Of a stretch of DNA of 64,000 nucleotides, positions 44,685 through 53,881 are shown in pieces. A model generated the notes under the pieces. It searched no databases. It was given only the letters and a program-made list of their open reading frames with translations, and was not told the origin of the DNA. The DNA is from Luteibacter jiangsuensis. GTDB lineage: Bacteria > Pseudomonadota > Gammaproteobacteria > Xanthomonadales > Rhodanobacteraceae. The translations under genes and the position numbers were made by a program. The stretch is taken from assembly GCF_011742555.1 (NCBI RefSeq), contig NZ_JAAQQR010000005.1:62001-126000 (forward strand). The letters are read 5' to 3'. Each line of letters begins with the position of its first letter. The first letter of the stretch is position 1.

Positions 44685-45812
44685 TCAGACGAGTCGGTTT
44701 CGGAAGAGCCAGGCCGCGAGCGGCAAGGTGACGACCGCGATCGCGAGCAAGGGAAGGATGTCGCCGAGCACGGTGCCGAGCCCGGCGCCCTCGAGGTATA
44801 CCCGGTGCACCATGTCGATGGCGTAGCGGGTCGGGTTGATCCTCGTCAGCCATTGCATCGGGACGGGCATGTTGGCGATGGGGGTGGTCATGCCGGACAG
44901 CAGCACCAACGGCATCATCAGCACGAACGTGTAGAGCATGGCCTGCTGCATGTTGGCGGCCATGGCCGAGATCGCCAGTCCGATACCCACGCAGGCCACC
45001 ATGAAGATGCACAGGGCGACGTAGAGTTCGATGAGGGACCCCGCCAGAGGAATGCCGAACCAGTAGGTAGCGATCAGCAACACCAGACTGGCCTGCGTCA
45101 ATCCGACGAGAATGGAGGGGATGGACTTGCCGATCATGATCTCCGCCGGTGTGCAAGGCGTGACCAGCAGCTGGTCGAACGTTCCCTGCTCGCGCTCGCG
45201 CGCCACGGAGAGTGCCGTGAGCATGAGGGTCTGCAACATGCTCAGCACGGCGATCATCGAGGTCATCATGAACCAGCGCGTCTCGAGGTTCGGGTTGTAC
45301 CAGCTGCGCACGTCCAGCGTCAGGGGCATGCCCCCGCCGCCGTGTTCCGCGCGCCAGTCGGCGTTGAACCTCGCAACGATCTGGCCAAGGTATCCCGCGG
45401 CGGTGCCCGCCGTGACCGAATTGCGCGCGTCCAGGATGAGTTGCACCGGGGTCGCTTCGCCGGCGGCCAGCCGCTGCTCGAACCGCGGCGGGATGGCGAC
45501 CACGAACAGGACGTCCCCCGCGTCCACAAGCGGCGCGATGTCGTGCTCGTTGCGCAAGGTGGCCACGCGGCGGAACACACCGGAGCTTTCGATCCTCGCC
45601 ACCAGCCGTACGGCGGCCTGCCCGTGGTCGGCATCGAGCAGCGCATACGGCGCCTCGCGAAGATCCAGCGTCGCGGCATACCCGAACATCAGGGACTGCA
45701 CCAGCACCGGTGCGAACAGCACGATCCGGCCGGCGGGGTCCTTGAGGATCACCTTGAGTTCCTTGCGGCAAAGGTTCGCCACGCGGAGCAGGAAGGCCAG
45801 CAGCGCGTTCAT
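44685..45812 (-). CDS. ABC-2 type export permease (YhhJ-like)
   Basis: The 375-residue permease starts at ATG 45812, overlapping the previous stop by four bases. An N-terminal membrane span is followed by a large periplasmic domain (about 45-180, with the VLFVVAIPPRFEQRLAAGEA segment) and five C-terminal spans. The ABC-2 signature appears as AREREQGTFDQLLVTPCTPAEIMIGK (split by its family positions at about 210-235). It pairs with the other permease and the double ATPase. Confidence 0.92.
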   Translation of the reverse strand: MNALLAFLLRVANLCRKELKVILKDPAGRIVLFAPVLVQSLMFGYAATLDLREAPYALLDADHGQAAVRLVARIESSGVFRRVATLRNEHDIAPLVDAGDVLFVVAIPPRFEQRLAAGEATPVQLILDARNSVTAGTAAGYLGQIVARFNADWRAEHGGGGMPLTLDVRSWYNPNLETRWFMMTSMIAVLSMLQTLMLTALSVAREREQGTFDQLLVTPCTPAEIMIGKSIPSILVGLTQASLVLLIATYWFGIPLAGSLIELYVALCIFMVACVGIGLAISAMAANMQQAMLYTFVLMMPLVLLSGMTTPIANMPVPMQWLTRINPTRYAIDMVHRVYLEGAGLGTVLGDILPLLAIAVVTLPLAAWLFRNRLV

Positions 45813-46933
45813 CCGACACGCTTCCGCGTCTTCGCGCGCGCGGCGGCCAGCAGCACCACCGCGTATCCGAGCAGGATGGCGCAGTTCTTGAGCACCATCG
45901 GCCAGAGATTGCCGGCGAGGAACAGGCTCTTCAGTGTCTGCAGGAAATAGGTGGCCGGCAGTGCGCGTCCGACACCTTGCACCACCAGCGGCATGTTGCG
46001 CAGGTCGTAGATGAACCCCGAAAGCATGAGTGCCGGCATGAAGCTCACGATGAGCGCCACCTGGCTGGCGGTGAACTGGTTCTTCGTCACGGCCGAGATC
46101 AGCAGTCCGATGCCCAGCGCCACGAAAAGATAGAACACCGACACCAGGAGAATCAGGAGCAGCGAGCCCTCGATCGGTACGCGGAAAAGGAAGCGGGCGG
46201 CCAGCAGGCACATCGCAAGGCCGATCAGGCCTACGCCGAAATACGGAATGATCTTGGCAAGAAGAATCTCGACAGGACGCACCGGTGTCACGAACAGGGC
46301 TTCCAACGTGCCACGTTCCCATTCGCGTGCCATGACGAGGGCCGTGAGGAACGCACCTACCAGCGTGGTGATGAGCACGACGAGGCCCGGCACGAGGAAC
46401 CAGGTGCTCGTGTTCGCCTCGTTGAACCAGAGGCGCTGTTCGAGGCGGACCGAACCGATGGAATCCTCGCGCGTGCCCGCAGCCTGCAACGCCGACTGCA
46501 CGTAGCCCTGCACGGTGCGCGCCGTGTTGGCATCGGCGCCGTGCAGGATCAGCTGTAGATGCGCGTCGCCAAGGGTGAGGCGCCGCGAGAAATCGGGTGG
46601 AATACGCAGGATGCCGTTGACCTCGCGGTCCAGCATCAGCCGCTCGGCCTGGGGCATGTCGTGCACCGGTCTGGGGTCGAGATACGGCGACAGGCGCATG
46701 CCAGCCACCAGATCGTTCGCCGCGGGCGAGGTGTCTTCCATCACCACGGCCAGCGGCGCGTTCTTCACGTCGAAGGAGAGGCCGTAGCCGAAGATCAGGA
46801 TCAGCACCACCGGAAGCGCGATACCCATCATGAGGTTGCTGCGGTCTCGCAGAAGCTGCTTGACCTCCTTGCGCACCAGCGCCGCCAGCCGGCGCAGGAA
46901 GGCTCCCCGCCTGTCGGGCCCTGCCGCGTTCAT
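45809..46933 (-). CDS. ABC-2 type export permease
   Basis: The 374-residue permease from ATG 46933 has the same layout as its neighbour: an N-terminal span (NLMMGIALPVVLILIFGYGL), a periplasmic domain to about 175 and five further spans. Its signature is AREWERGTLEALFVTPVRPV. The two permeases are distinct paralogues and probably form a heterodimer. It overlaps both flanking genes by four bases, evidence of tight coupling. Confidence 0.92.
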   Translation of the reverse strand: MNAAGPDRRGAFLRRLAALVRKEVKQLLRDRSNLMMGIALPVVLILIFGYGLSFDVKNAPLAVVMEDTSPAANDLVAGMRLSPYLDPRPVHDMPQAERLMLDREVNGILRIPPDFSRRLTLGDAHLQLILHGADANTARTVQGYVQSALQAAGTREDSIGSVRLEQRLWFNEANTSTWFLVPGLVVLITTLVGAFLTALVMAREWERGTLEALFVTPVRPVEILLAKIIPYFGVGLIGLAMCLLAARFLFRVPIEGSLLLILLVSVFYLFVALGIGLLISAVTKNQFTASQVALIVSFMPALMLSGFIYDLRNMPLVVQGVGRALPATYFLQTLKSLFLAGNLWPMVLKNCAILLGYAVVLLAAARAKTRKRVG

Positions 46934-48711
46934 GCGGCCGCCTGTCCGCTGCCGCGCTCGGCCTTGCGGTGTTGCTGCACGATGGCGATGAAGGCCTGCT
47001 CCATGTCCAGCTGGGCTTGCGGGCGTTCTCCGGCCTGCCGGCGGATGTCGGCCGGCGTGCCGAGAGCGAGCACTTTGCCTTCGTCCTGGATCACGACACG
47101 GTCGCAGTACTCGGCCTCTTCCATGAAATGCGTCGTGACCACGGCGGTGGTGCCGCCTTCGGCCAGCGCGGTGATCCGCCGCCAGAATTCGCGCCTGGCC
47201 AGCGGATCCGCGCCGCTCGTCGGCTCGTCCAGGAAGAGGATCTCGGGTTCGTGCAACAGGGCCGCCGCCATGGCCAAGCGCTGCCGGAATCCTCCCGGCA
47301 ACTGGCCGGCAGGTGTCCGCGCCGCTGCGTCCAGGTCGAACTGCGCCTTTACCGACGCCATGCGATCGCGCAGCCGTGCGCCATGCAGACCGTACGCGCC
47401 GCCGAAAAAGGTGAGGTTCTCGTCCACCGAGAGGTTGCCGTACAGTGCGAACTTCTGCGACACGTAACCGATTTCCTGCCGCGCCCGCGCACGTGCCCGG
47501 CGCAAGTCGTAGCCCGCCACACGCAGGGAACCGGAACTGGCGGGAAGCAAGCCGCAGAGCATGCGGAATGTCGTGGTCTTGCCTGCCCCGTTCGGGCCCA
47601 GCAGGCCGAAGATTTCGCCACGGTCCACACTGAAGCTGGTGCGATCCACGGCGGTGAAGTCGCCGAAACGACGCACCAGGTCGGTCACTTCGATGACCTT
47701 GCCGTCGCCTTTTGGCGGGCGAGCCGTGGAGGTCCCCACCGCAGCCGCGGTGGCGAAGTCGCGATGCACCTTTGCACGCAATGCGAGCATGACACCGTCT
47801 TCCAGGCTCGGCTCGACAGCCGCCGCATCCTTTCCCGCCAGCGGTGCGGGAAGCGAGTCGTCGCGTGCGGTGGCCTCCTTCGTGCATACCACGCGTACCC
47901 TGCCCCCACGCGGTACGGCATCCACGATGCCGCAGTCGTCGAGCAACGCCGCCTGCACGTGGCGCGCTGCCTGTCCGGCCGGCGGCGTCACGGCGAAACA
48001 CAGGCCGGCCGCAGTCCCGCGAATGGATTCCGGTGTGCCGGCAGCGAGGACGCGACCTTCGTGCAGGATCGTGACGCGGGCGCAACGAGCGGCCTCGTCC
48101 ATGTACGACGTGCTCACCAGCACGCTCAGGTTCTCCTCGCGCACGAGCTGCTCGACGATGTCCCACAGCTCGCGGCGAGACAACGGGTCGACGCCCACCG
48201 TGGGCTCGTCGAGCAACAGGAGTTCCGGTGAACGGACCAGCGTGCAGGCCAGGCCGAGCTTCTGCTTCATGCCTCCCGAAAGCTTGCCGGCGGGCCTTGC
48301 GGTAAAGCGGCCGAGGTCGGTCATTTCCATCAGCCGCGTATACCTCGTCCGGCGCGCTTCGCGGCTCACGCCGTGCAGGTCGGCGTAGAGGTCGAGGTTC
48401 TCCTGCACGCTCAGGTCGTCGTAGAGGCCGAAGCGCTGCGGCATGTAGCTGATACGGTCCTGCACGGCCTGCGGATCGCGCGCGGGATCGATGCCCAGCA
48501 CGATCATGGTTCCCGCGTCGGCGACCATGAGGCCGGCGGCAAGTCTCAGGAGTGTGGTCTTGCCTGCGCCGTCCGGCCCGACGAGCGCGCTGATCGCCCC
48601 CGTGCCCACCTCGATCGACACCTCGTCCAGCGCGAGCACTTCAGGGCTTCCCTTCGCAGCCGCGAAGGACTTGCCTATGCCGCGAGCGACGAGGGCGTCC
48701 GTGTCGCTCAT
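46930..48711 (-). CDS. Fused double ABC ATPase of the export system (RbbA/YhiH-like)
   Basis: ATG 48711 gives 593 residues with two nucleotide-binding domains. NBD1 has Walker A GPDGAGKT (45-52), LSGGMKQKL and LLLLDEPTVGVDP. Its switch region reads VSTSYMDEA, so the usual H-loop His is Ser202. NBD2 has GPNGAGKT (372-379), LPGGFRQRL in place of LSGGQ, FLDEPTSGADP and a normal THFMEEAE. NBD1 may therefore hydrolyse ATP poorly and the pair may be asymmetric. In E. coli RbbA both ATPases are fused to a permease; here the permeases are separate genes. Confidence 0.93.
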   Translation of the reverse strand: MSDTDALVARGIGKSFAAAKGSPEVLALDEVSIEVGTGAISALVGPDGAGKTTLLRLAAGLMVADAGTMIVLGIDPARDPQAVQDRISYMPQRFGLYDDLSVQENLDLYADLHGVSREARRTRYTRLMEMTDLGRFTARPAGKLSGGMKQKLGLACTLVRSPELLLLDEPTVGVDPLSRRELWDIVEQLVREENLSVLVSTSYMDEAARCARVTILHEGRVLAAGTPESIRGTAAGLCFAVTPPAGQAARHVQAALLDDCGIVDAVPRGGRVRVVCTKEATARDDSLPAPLAGKDAAAVEPSLEDGVMLALRAKVHRDFATAAAVGTSTARPPKGDGKVIEVTDLVRRFGDFTAVDRTSFSVDRGEIFGLLGPNGAGKTTTFRMLCGLLPASSGSLRVAGYDLRRARARARQEIGYVSQKFALYGNLSVDENLTFFGGAYGLHGARLRDRMASVKAQFDLDAAARTPAGQLPGGFRQRLAMAAALLHEPEILFLDEPTSGADPLARREFWRRITALAEGGTTAVVTTHFMEEAEYCDRVVIQDEGKVLALGTPADIRRQAGERPQAQLDMEQAFIAIVQQHRKAERGSGQAAA

Positions 48712-49721
48712 GGCTTCGCGGCCACGCTGCCCGGCAAGACCACGGTCGCGGGCATGCCGAGTCGCAGGCGATCGTCGGGGTCGTCCACGTTCACGCGCAC
48801 CTCGTAAACCAGGCTCGTGCGCAGGTCTTCCGTCTCGACATTCTTCGGAGTGAATTCCGCGACCGACGCGATATACCCGATGCGACCGTCGACGGGGCGA
48901 TCGGGTGCACTGTCGGTCGTGACGCGCGCCGGTTGCCCGGGCTTGATCCGGCTGAGGTTCGCTTCCGACACATAGGCGCGCACCCACTTCGGGTGGATCA
49001 CCGCAAGGGCATAGACGGGCCGTTGGGGCGACGCCATGTCGCCGGGTTCGAGCATGCGGCTGCGCACGACGGCATCGATGGGGGCTTTCAACTGCGCGTC
49101 CTCGAGCGCCTGTTTAGCCAGTGCACTTTCCGCCTGGGCGGCATCGCGCTGCGCTCGTGCCTGCGCGATGTCTTCCTCCCTCGCGCCGGCGACCGACAAT
49201 TCGTGCGCCTTCCGGACGGCGTCCACCTTGGCGTCGGCCGCTTTTGCGTTGGCGGCGGCCTGGTCGAGTTCCTCGCGGCTCACCGCCCGGCCGCCCGTCC
49301 CCTGGCTGATCGCACGGAGCCGTTCGAGGGTCTGGCGAGCCACGCGTGCGTCGGCCTCGGCGGCACGCATGTTGGCGTCGGCCTGCGCGATTTCCTGGGG
49401 TCGGTTACCGGCCTGCAGGCGCCGCAATACCTCGTTCTGAACGGCCACCTGGGCCTGGGCCTGGGCGAGGCGCAGGCCCAGGCTCGTGGATTCCAGCGTG
49501 GCCAGCACTTGCCCGCGCGCCACGTGGTCGCCTTCCTCCACGCGCATCTCGGCGATGCGCTCGCTCACCTTGAACGCGAGGGATATCTGGCGGATGTCCA
49601 CGTTTCCGTGCAGAACGATGGGCGAGTCCCCCCGCGGACGCAGCCACCACCACAGCCCCACTCCCGCGATGAGGATGAGCACGACGATGGCAACGACGAC
49701 GGGCGGGCTGGGTCTGCGCAT
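48708..49721 (-). CDS. HlyD-family membrane fusion protein
   Basis: The 337-residue adaptor has one N-terminal membrane anchor (about 7-27) and no lipobox. A lipoyl-like half (VEEGDHVARGQVLATLES), a coiled-coil hairpin rich in Ala/Gln (about 78-195) and the second lipoyl half (LKAPIDAVVRSRMLEPGDMA) follow. It would connect the ABC permeases to the NodT-type channel. It is the first gene of the operon and overlaps the ATPase gene by four bases. The substrate of the pump is unknown; related pumps handle drugs or toxic organic anions. Confidence 0.92.
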   Translation of the reverse strand: MRRPSPPVVVAIVVLILIAGVGLWWWLRPRGDSPIVLHGNVDIRQISLAFKVSERIAEMRVEEGDHVARGQVLATLESTSLGLRLAQAQAQVAVQNEVLRRLQAGNRPQEIAQADANMRAAEADARVARQTLERLRAISQGTGGRAVSREELDQAAANAKAADAKVDAVRKAHELSVAGAREEDIAQARAQRDAAQAESALAKQALEDAQLKAPIDAVVRSRMLEPGDMASPQRPVYALAVIHPKWVRAYVSEANLSRIKPGQPARVTTDSAPDRPVDGRIGYIASVAEFTPKNVETEDLRTSLVYEVRVNVDDPDDRLRLGMPATVVLPGSVAAKP

Positions 49722-49844
49722 GATCGTGCTCGAAGCGACGGTGCATGCAGTTTAGGCCCGTCGGATGAAAAGAGCAGCCGCATGCAAGTCGCACCGGCAC
49801 GCGGGTACTACAGTTGGCAACTCAATCGCCTCGGGAGAACCACC

Positions 49845-50885
49845 GTGGACCACTTCGACAAGGAACGGCGCCGTTTCGTGGGCGCCACCGCCCTTGGCGT
49901 CGCCATCGCGCACCTCGGCACCGCCGGCACGGCGGCGGCATACCCGGTGGAGGCCGCCCCTCGCGCCGGCCATCCCCAGGGTGCCACCTCGTTCGCGCGT
50001 ACCGCATCCGTGAAGGCAGGCGTGCTCGAGGTCGGCTACGCGGAAGACGGTCCGGCGAACGGCACACCGGTGATTCTCCTGCATGGCTGGCCCTACGACA
50101 TCCACAGCTATGTGGACGTGGCGCCCATCCTCGCGGCCAAGGGATACCGCGTGCTCGTGCCTTATCTGCGCGGCTACGGCAGCACGCGCTTCCTTTCGCC
50201 GGACACGCCGCGCAACGGCCAGCAGGCCGCGCTCGCATCGGACGTCGTGGCGTTCATGGATGCCTTGAAGATCGACAAGGCGATCGTCGCCGGTTTCGAC
50301 TGGGGCGCGCGCACCGCGAACATCGTTGCGGCACTGTGGCCGGAACGCTGCAAGGCGATGGTGTCGGTCAGCGGTTACCTGATCGGCAGCCAGGCCTTGA
50401 ACGAGGCTCCCCTGCCGCCGAAGGCCGAACTCTCCTGGTGGTACCAGTTCTACTTCGCCACCGACCGCGGCAAGGCGGGCTATGCGAAGTACACCCGCGA
50501 CTTCGCCCGCCTCATCTGGGAGCAGGCCTCGCCCAAGTGGCGTTTCGATGACGCCACGTTCCAGCGCTCGGCGCAGGCCTTCGACAATCCGGACCACGTC
50601 GCCATCTCGATCGACAACTACCGCTGGCGCCTTGGTCTGGCGCATGGCGAGCGCAAATACGACGCGCTGGAAGCGAAGCTGGCGAAACAGCCGGACATCA
50701 CGGTACCCACCATCACGATGGAGGGCGACGCCAATGGGGCACCGCATCCCGATCCCGCCAGCTACGCGAAGCGGTTCAAGGGTAAGTACGAACATCGCCT
50801 CGTGCCTGGCGGCATCGGCCACAACCTGCCGCAGGAGGCGCCGGAAGCCTTCGCCAAGGCCATCGTGGACGTCGACAGGTTCTGA
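49845..50885 (+). CDS. Exported epoxide hydrolase/dehalogenase-fold alpha/beta hydrolase
   Basis: GTG 49845, with GGGAGA upstream, gives 346 residues. The N-terminus ERRRFVGATALGVAIAHLGT is a twin-arginine-type signal. The oxyanion motif is HGWPYDIHSY (80-89) and the nucleophile is D152 in AGFDWGART, not Ser, as in epoxide hydrolases and haloalkane dehalogenases. The catalytic His is in GGIGHNLPQE. It lacks an obvious operon partner and is divergent from the export operon across 123 bases. Confidence 0.85.
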   Translation: MDHFDKERRRFVGATALGVAIAHLGTAGTAAAYPVEAAPRAGHPQGATSFARTASVKAGVLEVGYAEDGPANGTPVILLHGWPYDIHSYVDVAPILAAKGYRVLVPYLRGYGSTRFLSPDTPRNGQQAALASDVVAFMDALKIDKAIVAGFDWGARTANIVAALWPERCKAMVSVSGYLIGSQALNEAPLPPKAELSWWYQFYFATDRGKAGYAKYTRDFARLIWEQASPKWRFDDATFQRSAQAFDNPDHVAISIDNYRWRLGLAHGERKYDALEAKLAKQPDITVPTITMEGDANGAPHPDPASYAKRFKGKYEHRLVPGGIGHNLPQEAPEAFAKAIVDVDRF

Positions 50886-50951
50886 GCCTGCGCCGTCCTT
50901 GCTACCATCGCTTCCTTTGCGCCGCCTTCGCGCGGCGCCCGGGAACCGACC

Positions 50952-51794
50952 GTGGCGCACTACCCAGGCCCCCTGCTGACACGCGACCTCGCCGACGCAC
51001 TTTGCTCGGCCCGTGACACCGGCGCCGTCACGTGGAGCGGTTCGCTCGACCTCGGCCGGAGCATCGGCACGGCAACGATCGCCGCAGACCGCTGGGGCTG
51101 GCTCGAGCGCGACTACCCGTACCCCACGCGCCTGAAGGACCGGACCATCTACTACTGGGACGGCGAAGACTTCACGCCGGTCTCCCGCTTTTCCGGCTCC
51201 CTCATCAAGCTCGTGCCGACGCCGTGGGGCACACCCACCTTCGAGATCGACGGCATCAAGATGCTCCCGACCGCGAAGGAGTCGCCCCTGGACGATGCGC
51301 GGCGCAAGGTCGCGCTCGTCGAACCGCGGGGCAAGACGGTGCTCGACACCTGCGGCGGGCTCGGCTATTTCGCGGCGTGTTGCCTCGATGCCGGTGTCGG
51401 TCGCATCCGCTCGTTCGAGAAGAACGAGGACGTGCTCTGGCTACGCACGCTCAACCCGTGGTCGCCCGATCCGGCTGCAGCGTCGTCGGGTGGACGGCTC
51501 GAACTCACGCATGGCGACGTCTCGGCGGCCATCGGCAGTGTGGCCGAAGCATCGGTAGACGCGGTGCTGCACGACCCGCCGCGCTTCGGCATCGCGGGCG
51601 AGCTCTATTCGGGCGCCTTTTACGACCAGCTGGCGCGCGTACTGCGTCGGGGAGGCCGCCTCTTCCATTACACCGGCACTCCCAACAAGCTCACCAGCGG
51701 CAGGGACGTACCGCGCGAAGTGGCCCGCCGTCTGGACGCGGCCGGCTTCAAGGCCGAGCTTGCCCTGGACGGCGTGCTCGCTACGCGGCGCTGA
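50952..51794 (+). CDS. Class I SAM-dependent methyltransferase (COG2521-like)
   Basis: The 280-residue protein starts at GTG 50952. Motif I is VLDTCGGLGYFAACCLDAG (about 129-147) and motif IV is LHDPPRFG, a D-P-P type more usual in nucleic-acid or small-molecule amine methyltransferases. The N-terminal 110 residues form a separate domain with FEIDGIKMLPT before the Rossmann core. Its look is that of the predicted methyltransferases best known from archaea. The substrate is unknown. Confidence 0.75.
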   Translation: MAHYPGPLLTRDLADALCSARDTGAVTWSGSLDLGRSIGTATIAADRWGWLERDYPYPTRLKDRTIYYWDGEDFTPVSRFSGSLIKLVPTPWGTPTFEIDGIKMLPTAKESPLDDARRKVALVEPRGKTVLDTCGGLGYFAACCLDAGVGRIRSFEKNEDVLWLRTLNPWSPDPAAASSGGRLELTHGDVSAAIGSVAEASVDAVLHDPPRFGIAGELYSGAFYDQLARVLRRGGRLFHYTGTPNKLTSGRDVPREVARRLDAAGFKAELALDGVLATRR

Positions 51795-51809
51795 AGGCGG
51801 CTCTCGACG

Positions 51810-52595
51810 TCAGCTCGGCTCCTTCTTCGTCCGGGTAGAGACCAACTGCATGAAGGCCTCCTGCTGGTAGCGGCTCATGCGCAGCTTCTGGCCGGTGTCC
51901 ATCGTCACCACATGGTGGCCGTTGAACCAGGGATGGATCGACTGGACGCGGCGCACGTTGATGATCGCGGAACGGTGGACGCGGGCGAAACGGCGCGGAT
52001 CGAGCCGTTCGGCCAGCGCCGTCATGGTTTCGCGCACCTCGTGCACGCGGTCGGCGAGATGGATCTCCACGATGTTCCGGTTGGCCTTGATCCAGACGAT
52101 GTCGTCGACGTCGACGAAGGTCACGCGCTCGTCCACGCGCACGGGCAGGCGCTCGAGGTAGTCCTCGCGCCGACGCAACGCGTCCAGCACCTGCTTGATG
52201 GCGGGATCGCCCTGATTTCGGTTACCGCCGGCGCCCAGGCGGGCCTTTGCGCGGCGCAGGGTCTCCATGAAGCGGTCTCGACCGAACGGCTTCACCAGGT
52301 AGTCGACCGCATTGGCCTCGAACGCCCGCACGGCATACTGCTCGTATGCGGTGACGAACACGGTGGCCGGCATGCGTTCCGCACCGATGGCAGCCACGAC
52401 GTCGAGCCCGGTCATCGCCGGCATCTGGATGTCGAGGAACACCAGATCCGGCGAGCGCTCGCGAATCGCCCTGACCGCCGACGCCCCGTCACCGTATTCG
52501 CCAGCCGGCTCGATGTCCGGATCTTCCCGCAGAAGACGAAGCACGGCGTGCCGTGCGATGGGCTCGTCGTCGACCACCAGCGTGACGATGCTCAT
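51810..52595 (-). CDS. LytTR-family response regulator
   Basis: The 261-residue regulator has a receiver domain (1-120) with phosphoacceptor D55 in LVFLDIQMP and K106 in YLVKPF, then a LytTR DNA-binding domain (about 150-250; VTFVDVDDIVWIKANRNIVE, FARVHRSAIINVRRV). It overlaps the partner kinase gene by four bases. LytTR regulators bind pairs of 9-base direct repeats; I did not find a clear pair here. Confidence 0.94.
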   Translation of the reverse strand: MSIVTLVVDDEPIARHAVLRLLREDPDIEPAGEYGDGASAVRAIRERSPDLVFLDIQMPAMTGLDVVAAIGAERMPATVFVTAYEQYAVRAFEANAVDYLVKPFGRDRFMETLRRAKARLGAGGNRNQGDPAIKQVLDALRRREDYLERLPVRVDERVTFVDVDDIVWIKANRNIVEIHLADRVHEVRETMTALAERLDPRRFARVHRSAIINVRRVQSIHPWFNGHHVVTMDTGQKLRMSRYQQEAFMQLVSTRTKKEPS

Positions 52596-53707
52596 GCGCT
52601 CGCGATCTCCGGGCCTTCGTCCGCATCCTCCGTCTCGCGGAACGGCAATTGGATGCGGCAGGCCACGCCTTGTGGCCAGAGCATGTCCAGGCGTACGTGG
52701 GCGGCATCCCCGTAGAGCTCGTGGAGTCGAAGCGCGGTGTTCGAAAGGCCGATGCCATGACCTCGTGTCGAGCCGCCTGCGCTCTCGTCCAGCACGCTGT
52801 TGCGATTGCGCACCTCGATGCAGAGATTGTCGCCTTCGCGACGGGCTTCTATCTCGATCTGGTCCGCTCCGACGCGCTCGCCGATGCCGTGCCGGATGGC
52901 GTTCTCCACGATCGGCTGCAGGATCAGGCTCGGCACCGCGCAGTCCAGCGTGGCAGGGTCGACATAGACGCGTGTCGTCAGACGGTCCTTGAAGCGCACG
53001 CCCTGGATGCCGAGATAAAGGTCGAGCAGCACGAGTTCGCGCCTCAGGCTGATCTCCTGGCCCTCGTAGTCCTCCAGGAAGGCGCGCAACAACTCGCTGA
53101 GGCGAAGCAGCATGTCCTCGGCCGTGAGCGCGTCTTCCCTGAGCAAGGTGGCGATCGCGTGCAGCGTGTTGAACAGGAAGTGCGGCTGCAACTGCGACTT
53201 CAACGCCTGCAGGCGGGAGCGCGCGAGTTCGGCCGCCAGTTGGTCCGCCTCGCGCTCGCGCCGTGTCTTCTCCTCGTGGAACGCCATGGCCTGCTGGATC
53301 GCGAACAGCGCCCAATAGGTGAGGAAACCCGTGGCGAAATGCTGGCCAACGAATTGTCTGATCTGCTCCAGCAGCGAACTGGGTTCGAACACCGTGGACA
53401 CCGCGGCGCCCACCATCAAGGCGAGCATGGTGACGGCCACGCTCGCCAGCAGTTGCACCCCCAACCCACGGATGCGGAACTCGCCCTGGCGCGGATACAG
53501 CGCCGCCAGCCGGAACACCAACGGAGCCAGGGCGGCCCACGTGTACCACTGGATCATCGACCAGCGCAGATAGTCCCACGCATCCCACTCCTGGCCGGTG
53601 AGTTGCGCGTTGAGGTGGCGCTGGACGGCGAACACCACGGCGATGCCCGTCCACAGCGCGAGATAGCGCCTGAAACCGATCTCCGTCGTACCCAGACGAA
53701 CCTTCAT
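52592..53707 (-). CDS. LytS-type sensor histidine kinase
   Basis: The 371-residue kinase starts at ATG 53707. Four membrane spans (about 13-30, 50-68, 80-100, 118-140) are followed by a coiled coil and the His_kinase module LQPHFLFNTLHAIATLL, with the HATPase N box LQPIVENAIRHG and GIGLSNTALRL. No extracellular domain of note is present. The cognate regulator follows with a four-base overlap. Confidence 0.93.
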   Translation of the reverse strand: MKVRLGTTEIGFRRYLALWTGIAVVFAVQRHLNAQLTGQEWDAWDYLRWSMIQWYTWAALAPLVFRLAALYPRQGEFRIRGLGVQLLASVAVTMLALMVGAAVSTVFEPSSLLEQIRQFVGQHFATGFLTYWALFAIQQAMAFHEEKTRREREADQLAAELARSRLQALKSQLQPHFLFNTLHAIATLLREDALTAEDMLLRLSELLRAFLEDYEGQEISLRRELVLLDLYLGIQGVRFKDRLTTRVYVDPATLDCAVPSLILQPIVENAIRHGIGERVGADQIEIEARREGDNLCIEVRNRNSVLDESAGGSTRGHGIGLSNTALRLHELYGDAAHVRLDMLWPQGVACRIQLPFRETEDADEGPEIASA

Positions 53708-53796
53708 GACGTGTGTCCCATTGACCCTTGCGGGCATGGTAGGCGTACGCGCGGCGAGCGCAAAGCGAATCGTCGCCGCGCTACGAACCGTCCCGC

Positions 53797-53811
53797 CGAA
53801 TCGACGATTCG
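53797..53811. promoter_or_regulatory. Short palindrome in a divergent promoter
   Basis: CGAATCG-A-CGATTCG is a perfect 15-base palindrome between the kinase gene and the small secreted protein gene. GCGAATCG also occurs 32 bases away (53765-53772). Possibly an operator; no regulator can be named. Confidence 0.3.
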
Positions 53812-53881
53812 TCCCGAGACGCTTCCCCGCGACACGTCCGTCCCGTTCCCATGGCGACGCCAACGCCACGGAGCACCCGCC

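Noticed and set aside
51810-53654. 614-codon reading that extends the response regulator upstream
   Set aside because: The extra N-terminal part is an out-of-frame reading of the kinase gene; the regulator begins at ATG 52595.
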